Below are positions 57,751 through 64,000 of a stretch of DNA of 64,000 nucleotides, one piece after another. The position numbers were made by a program, and so were the translations under genes. Numbering within the stretch: the first letter of the stretch is position 1; every line of letters starts with the position of its first letter. Below the pieces are notes generated by a model that was not told the origin of the DNA, searched no databases, and was given only the letters and a program-made list of their open reading frames with translations. The stretch spans positions 131,969,023 to 132,033,022 of the forward strand of contig CM061231.1 of assembly GCA_030844895.1 (NCBI GenBank), in the 5' to 3' direction. Source of the stretch: Ambrosia x helenae (taxonomy: Eukaryota > Streptophyta > Magnoliopsida > Asterales > Asteraceae).

Positions 57751-59811
57751 TCAGTCTTGTTTTTCTTTAATACCATTAGCTTTCAAAAGATATTCAAATC
57801 TCGATTTATCAAAAGCTTTGGTAAAAAGATCTGTGCGTTGGTAAACAGTGTGGATTTTGACCATATCGATCAACTCTTTAGCATAACAATCACGGATAAA
57901 ATGATATTTAATCCGGATATGTTTTGCCTTTGAGTGATTTACTTAGTCTTTTGTTAATGCGATTGCGGCTTCATTATCACAGTAAATAGGGGTTTTAAGA
58001 AATTGCAAACCGTAGTCCACCATCTGTTGTTGGATCCAAAGAACCTGTGAGCAGCAGCTCGATGCTGAAACGTATTCTGCTTCACATGTGGATAATGCAA
58101 CTGCGGTCTGTTTCTTGCATTGCCAGGTCACGAGCCTGCTCCCCATAAACTGGCATCCAGCCGTTGTGGATTTGTTGTCTTTGTCACAGCCGCCCCAATC
58201 GGCATCACTAAAAGTGATTAGGTCAAAATTATCATCATTAGGGTACCATAGTCCTCTCGACGGACAACCCTTCAGATATCTAAGGATACGTTTGACAGCT
58301 GCAAGATGAATCTGTTTCGGCTTCGATTGATAACGTGCACAGAGACATGTGGCAAACATTATATCGGGTCTGGAGGCAGTGAGATACATCAGAGATCCGA
58401 CGATTGCTCTGTATGTAAATGGATCAGTTAGCTCCCCCTTAGCGTCAACTCCAATTCCGTGATTAGGTTGTATTGGGGTGTCCATAGGCTTTGAATCATC
58501 CATCTGGAATCGGCTCAAGACTTTAGAAACATATTTCGTCTGGTGAATAAAGATCCCCGTTGGTCTTTGTTCCACCTGCAAGCCTAGGAAAAACTGCATC
58601 TCTCCCATTGCGCTCATCTCGAACTTTTCCTGCATAACACGTTCAAATTCTCTGCACAGAAGTTCGTTAGTAGACCCAAATATAATATCGTCAACATAAA
58701 TCTGGACTAGAAGCAAGTCATCGCCTGTTCGTTTAGTGAACAGTGTGCAGTCTACCAAACCTCGCTTGAATCCTTTTGAGAGAAGATATGTACTCAGCTC
58801 CTCATACCATTGCCTTGGAGCTTGGTGCAACCCGTAGAGAGCTTTGTTCAGTACGTAGACCTTATCCCAGTGAATAGGGTCTTCAAAGCCTGGTGGTTGA
58901 CCTACGTATACTTCCTCCTTGACCACACCGTAAAGAAAAGCGCTCTTGACATCCATTTGATACACCTTAAATTTCTTGTATGATGCAAACGCCAGAAACA
59001 TTCGGATTGCCTCTAGGCGTGCAACTGGTGCATAAATTTCGTTGTAATCGATTCCCTCAACCTGATGAAATCCTTGTACAACCAAACGAGCTTTGTTCCT
59101 TACGATCACTCCTCTATCATCCTTTTTGCACTTAAACACCCACTTTGTTCCAATCTTCTTTCTTCCCGGGGGTAGATCTGTCAGTGTCCAGACGCCAAGT
59201 TTCTAAAACTGCAACAACTCCTCTTGCATTGCTTCCACCCAAGCGTCGTCCAAAAGAGCATCCTTGTAAGTTCGCGGCTCCACCTGCGAAACATAACAAG
59301 CAAAAGACCAGTCATTTTGAAAACCAGATTTTTGTATTTTGGCATATAAAGCAAGATTGCCAAGGTTTTCTGGTGAGTTCGCATTCCTCAATTGTCCTCT
59401 TGTCATCACACTACTACCAGGATCACCAATAACTTGCTCGATCGGGTGAATTCGATGTATCCGAGATTCCGGATAATCGGGTACTTGGACTCCCGTCTGA
59501 GTAGTTAAGTTCTCTGCTGAAACCAGATCAGTACCCACATTCGATGTTGAAGCACCATTTGTAGTTTGGTTCACTGGTGGTGTCACTGTAGCATGATCTA
59601 AGATAGCTTCACTTGTAACATCATCGTCGTCATCTTCAGATTCTGATGAATTTAACGTTGTGAAAGCTTCTTTAAATACTTCTTCTTCAACGACAGGAAC
59701 ATTGGTATCATTAGAAGCTGCTTGAGGATTCACGGTAATTGGACGCACTAACGGTGAAGTCACTGCGTTTTCGACCTCGTAATATAAACGGAGTACAGCC
59801 TCTTCAAACAA
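57751..59811 (-). pseudogene. E6 pol: reverse transcriptase and RNase H
   Basis: Copia-type RT (RVT_2). KWVFKCKKDDRGVIVRNKAR opens the domain, YVDDIIFGS is the catalytic site, and RNase H follows (FSDADWGG, then LSTCEAEYVSAS). In-frame TAG at 59203-59205 and TAA at 57943-57945 interrupt it. Behind the second stop the usual copia tail (SKAKHIRIKYHFIRD) continues in frame to TGA 57751-57753. The linker before RT (59811-59300) is acidic and unstructured. Confidence 0.9.
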
Positions 59812-61181
59812 GCTATCTAGGTTGAATGATTCAAAGAAATGTAATCAAACATCCAGTCTGGACCGCTTCCATGTAAATTCTGAGTGTACCGTTGTACTTC
59901 AACGTTAGCCCACTCCTCGACCTAACGAGTTCTTTTGTTGAATACCCGTTTGAGCGGGGTTGCATATCCAACAAAATATCCTTCCTCAGCCTTTGGTGCG
60001 AACTTCTCAGATGGATTAAGCATAGTACAAGGAGCTCCAAACGGTTCTAGATACTCCAAATTCGGCTTGCGACGATTCAACAGTTCATAAGAAGTTTTGC
60101 CAAACTTCTTCACCGTTAAAACGCGATTGAGAGTATAACAAACTGCGTAAATTGCTTCGTTCCAGAACATTACTGGAAGATTTGAGTCCGCAAGCATTGT
60201 CCTCGCCGTTTCAATTAGAGTCCTGTTTTTACGTTCCGCGACACCGTTCTGTTGTGGGGTATACGGAGCACTATATTCATGATGAATTCCTTTGTTTTCA
60301 CAAAGATCGTCCATCTGTGCATTTTTAAACTCCGTCCCATTGTCACTCCTAATCCTCTTGATCTTGAGACCATAGATATTTTCCAGACGAGTGAACAGAA
60401 CTTTCAAGTTGTCAAATGTGTCGCTCTTCCTGTGTAAGCACATCACCCATGAAAATCGTGAATAATCATCAGTCACCACAAGACAGTATAACTCCCCAGC
60501 ATGACTCTTACGCTTGACCGGTCCAAACAGATCCATGTGCAAACGTTCAAGCGGCAGTTCAACGGAATTAACTTTCTTTGGTCTATGGGATTGTTTGTGT
60601 TGCTTACCCTTTTTACAACTCACACACTTGTCATTTAGGTGAAAATGTTTGACATTTACGCCTGTGACAAGTTCATTTTTCACCAATTGATTCATTTTTC
60701 TGAGGTGAATGTGTCCCATCCTCCTGTGCCACATAATGGATTCTTTTTCTGTAGCCTTGGAGAGGAAACACGTGACTTGGCCTTGGGTGGTCATAGCCTT
60801 TGACATATCGAGAATGTACAGGTTTTTCACTCTCGGCGCCTTTAGCATCACCCACTCTTTCGGTAATTCAAACCCCGACTTGAGTATGTAGCAAGATTTG
60901 TCGTCAAAGTACACAGAAAATTGCTTGTCGCATATCTGACTGACACTCAACAGATTGTAATCTATCTGCTTCACATAAGAAATTCTTTCGAAGCTCACAA
61001 TCCCATTACTCACACTACCCTCCATGGTAATATAGCCTCCTTTGTTCCCGGCAAACGCTACATAGCCTCCATTGATATTTCGAATATCGAATAGTAGCGA
61101 AAGATCCCCAGTCATATGGCCAGAAGCTCCACTGTCAACAATCCAAAGACTGCTAACAGGGCCAGCTGAAGCTCCCTGCAC
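59812..61181 (-). pseudogene. E6 pol: protease and integrase
   Basis: Protease WIVDSGASGHMTG near the start. GAG-pre-integrase and zinc-binding H-H-C-C follow (HRRMGHIHLRKMNQLV ... CVSCKKGKQH), then the integrase core with D-D-E (MDLFGPVKRK, RIRSDNGTEFKN, PQQNGVAERKNRTLIETA). The frame stops at TAG 59922-59924 and again near 59817, and shifts by one base before the RT part. A frame change and stops also separate it from the upstream zinc-knuckle region. Confidence 0.9.
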
Positions 61182-61245
61182 ATATCAAGTAGAAAAGTTA
61201 GATTTTTCGGGGGACCCAAGCCTGTTTGGTCTTGGGTCTTTGAAC

Positions 61246-62655
61246 TTATTGTTTCAAAGAGTCAGTTGTTTCACACACATCTTGGGTTTTAACAACCTCT
61301 TTCTTTTCACGCAAAACTTTTTCTTTCTCAGATTTCACATTTTGTGAAGTTGAAGCACCCTCAGAACCCTTTGATGACCAAGACTGTTCAGTCCGTTTCA
61401 AGATCCGGATCTGAGATTTTGAGGTCTCAGCCGGTTTCTTTACTTCTTCCTTGAACGATACCATCTTGGTTACCTTCTCTGATTTAACAGAGACAGGTCC
61501 AACTGCTGGTTTGACATTAGGTTTAGTAGGAACCTTTTTGTTTTCAGCAGTTGCGTTCACCAATGGTTTCTTCAATGGTTTCTCAGTTGCTATCCGGTTG
61601 CGTCTATCATAAGTCATCAGGCGATTTTCCCTCCTTTTGAAATAGTTGTTTTGGTTATCAAAAGGTGCTTGTTGAGGGAAACACCGTCTCTGTGGATAAC
61701 TGTGATTAACAACCGGACAATCATATCTTTGCTTCATCTCCACCTCGTGCCTCTTGTGTCGTACATACGGGCAGTTGGCAAGTAAATGCCCCCTTTCCCC
61801 GCACTTAAAACATGCACGGTATTCTTCATAGTTTTCCTTGATGTTCGACTTAGAATAACTAGCAATGGGATATTGATCAACCATACACTGTGTTCTTAAA
61901 CTCTCAGGAGCTGGGTCCTTTGAGTAAGCCGGCTCAATAAAACTATTTGACTTGTCTATTGGTTTAACAAATTGTGTGACATTGACCTTTGGGTCTTTAG
62001 AATTATCCGAATGAATTTTCTTTAAAATAGCTGGAGGAATATCATTGGTTCGTTCATGTTTCGGAAACCAAATGGTACTTTCCTGCCAGATCTTTTCAAT
62101 TTTAGAATAATTTGCAAATTGAATAGGATATTCTTCATCAGACATAATCTTATCGGAGCCTTGCATCCGATAGAAAACTTTCACAGGTTTATCACACGAT
62201 TCATTTTTCTCATCGTCTGTTTTTTCAACTTTCTTTTCAATAGACTTAACAACATTCTTTTCAACATTCTTAACCCCTTTCTTTTCAACATTCTTAACAA
62301 CAGACTTTTCAACATTCTTAACAATAGACTTCTCAACTTTCTTATCAAGATTCTTTGCTGATTGATTCTTTCTGTGAGCGTTAGCCATGGGATGGACAAT
62401 CTGAGATGGTAAAACCGGTTCAGTAGCGATGATGTGATTTTCATCAGGAATATCACTCACTTTTTCAACAACCGTCTCAGAATGTTCATCCTCTTCATCA
62501 GCAGCTACCACACCTTCATTGTTTCCCAGAACAGGTCTAACATCAGAATACGGGTCTCCGACACTGGATGTGTTGGACTCGTTATCTGATGTAGAGTCAG
62601 ATTTGACTAAGCTCTCCGGTGCTATCGCATGCAAATTATGATTTTCGAACAACAC
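61246..62655 (-). pseudogene. E6 gag/pol linker with zinc knuckle
   Basis: Acidic N-terminal part, a Lys-rich repeat region (NVEKSVVKNVEKKGVKNVEK type, about 62200-62350), one CCHC knuckle CFKCGERGHLLANC near 61790, and a basic C-terminal part. Sirevirus polyproteins carry such a second knuckle upstream of protease. Its frame matches 62893-63531 but not 62679-62867, so at least two indels lie between. Confidence 0.7.
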
Positions 62656-62678
62656 CGGAGATGGGACAGCTTTGTAGT

Positions 62679-63962
62679 TTACACTACTGGGCTGTGAAGG
62701 TTCTTAATGATGTGGTCAACTACATAAGCAATGTGCTTATAGCTTTCAAGCTTTTTATTTACTTTCTCAGCAAAGCACTTGATGGTGGCCATTTCCAATT
62801 TTTTGTTTTCTAAATCATTTATATAATTGTTTATGGCCATTTGTTTTAACGACAAAGTCTTTTTCAATTCAGAAATATCCTTCTTATACCCATCAAGTAC
62901 TTTTGCAATTGGAATTAACAGTAGATTCGGTACTTACCTGCTTAGGAGGTTCTGTCATTGCCATTAGAGCAAAATGAGCTTCCTTCCTAGCGAAAAACTT
63001 GGAGTAGTCAATTCTGGTGCAAGCATCATCCACCATGCATGACTTCTGAGTCATCAAGAAATCAGCTTCAGCAAGCAGCTGGTCAATGTCGTCATCCAGT
63101 GAGTAAACACTAGATTCAGAGTCAGAATCACTTTCCTCATCAGAATAAGTGGAATCAAACTGTTCTGGAATATCAGCAACAGTATCCATAACCATTCTCG
63201 TCTTCTTCTCAGCACATTCAACATCAACATTCATATCATCATTCACCTCTTCAATCTTTAACTCACTCATCGTCTTAGACACAATCTCTTCTTCAACTTC
63301 CACCGGTTCATCCAAGTTCATCTTATGTGCCACACAAGCCACATTTCCAGCTGTAATTTCTTCCACACCCAACTTCATACCGGTCCAATCGAAACCCTCA
63401 TCCTTCTGTATCACCAAAGCTTGATTTGGGTTTTCAGTTTGGGTTTGTGTGTTTGGTGTAGATATGGGAATGATTGTTCGGTTTGAGTTGTTGTGTTTGG
63501 TTTTGGTTTTGTGATGTGGATTGTCTAGCATTGTTATTTTGTTGGTTATTTTGGCAGTTTTGATAGTTGTTGTGAGGTTGAAAGCTTGAGATGTTGTTGG
63601 AACTTTGGTATGATACTTGGTTTTGGTTTTGAGTTTGACGGTTTTGGTATGTAGAGTTGAATGGATTTCGATTACCTTGTTGTGCTGGCTGTGTGCACTC
63701 TCTTTTAAAATGACCTTTTTTCACCACAGTTGAAACAAGTTACTTTGGCTTTGTTGAAGCCATAAGTGGTGTTAGGAGAAGTTGAAAGATCCGTTCTCCC
63801 GGTCTTCTGAATAAAGTCAGTGGCTCTTCTCATGATGCTTGCAAAAGCCCACTGTATATCCATCAATTCCATTTCTTCCTTGTCGATATGTGCATAGTCC
63901 TCATTGGTCAAATTGTTGTTCCCAATTTGACTAGCAACCAGACCATTGTATGATGCTACCAT
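62679..63962 (-). pseudogene. E6 gag, C-terminal part, frameshifted
   Basis: From the right: Gag tail with the first zinc knuckle beginning CFNCGEK near 63720, interrupted by one extra A in an A-run. Then a Gln/Asn-rich part, an acidic part (SDEESDSDSESS) and a coiled-coil-like part (LKKTLSLKQMAINNYINDLE), each in a different frame. At least four indels are needed. The N terminus and 5' LTR lie beyond base 64000. Confidence 0.72.
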
Positions 63963-64000
63963 CGCTGAAACTAATGCTACATGTTGTTGAGTGTAACATT

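Larger units (their letters stand above)
45056..64000 (-). mobile_element. E6: decayed Sirevirus-type copia element (partial)
   Basis: On the minus strand: gag part (63962 and beyond the edge), second zinc knuckle region, PR-IN, RT-RNase H, a 2.3-kb spacer, a large env-like ORF, PPT, then the 3' LTR. The order IN before RT marks Ty1/copia. A long ORF behind pol and zinc knuckles in Gag mark the Sirevirus group. It holds numerous stops and frameshifts. It inserted into E5 at 45055/45056. The 5' LTR is outside the window. Its 3' LTR is interrupted by 45366-51639. Confidence 0.88.

Overview
The window is nuclear DNA of a flowering plant, probably a eudicot and perhaps Asteraceae (inferred from the mix of retroelement families; not proven). 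Almost all of it is transposable elements inserted into one another. No complete host gene was found. Large LTR retrotransposons with initiator-methionine-tRNA primer sites, short introns, Helitrons, MITEs and a nuclear copy of chloroplast DNA all indicate plant intergenic heterochromatin.

Layout. 1-722: left flank with one possible exon at the edge. 723-11601: E1, a complete Ty3/gypsy chromovirus (Tekay/Del-like) on the + strand, with 2.77 kb LTRs, AATAA target-site duplications and a pol frameshift. 11602-19611: AT-rich intergenic DNA with a nest of small DNA transposons (two inverted Helitrons, an hAT-like element, a Mutator-type MITE, a foldback MITE) and a scrambled psbD/psbB plastid insertion. 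19612-41971: E3, a gypsy-type element with 2.26 kb LTRs and a non-coding interior (LARD-like), flanked by TTTTG. E3 was split just behind its primer site by E2 (21897-35514, minus strand, CTAAT duplications), a very young, apparently intact chromovirus with an extra 480-codon ORF upstream of gag. 41972-44086: unassigned DNA with a short tandem array. 44087-45055: LTR, primer site and start of gag of a copia element (E5). 45056-64000: a decayed Sirevirus-type copia element (E6, minus strand) that interrupts E5 and leaves the window on the right. Its 3' LTR is itself split by 45366-51639, a rearranged block of a gag-only gypsy family (E4, TR-GAG type).

How the parts work together. Each autonomous element encodes Gag, protease, reverse transcriptase, RNase H and integrase. 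The two chromoviruses end in a chromodomain-like module. E3 and E4 lack pol and would depend on such enzymes in trans. LTR divergence by eye agrees with the nesting order: about 4 substitutions between the E2 LTRs against roughly 14 between those of its host E3.

The most unusual signals are structural. A small hairpin with a GGA/GGGA loop and a different but self-complementary stem lies just before the polypurine tract of all four gypsy families. An array of hairpins with a constant loop and varying stems lies in the E2 LTR. A 79-nt phase-1 intron occurs near the start of gag in both chromoviruses. E2 also carries the extra ORF, and the E4 block has a repeat-LTR-repeat layout that suggests a circle integrated by recombination.
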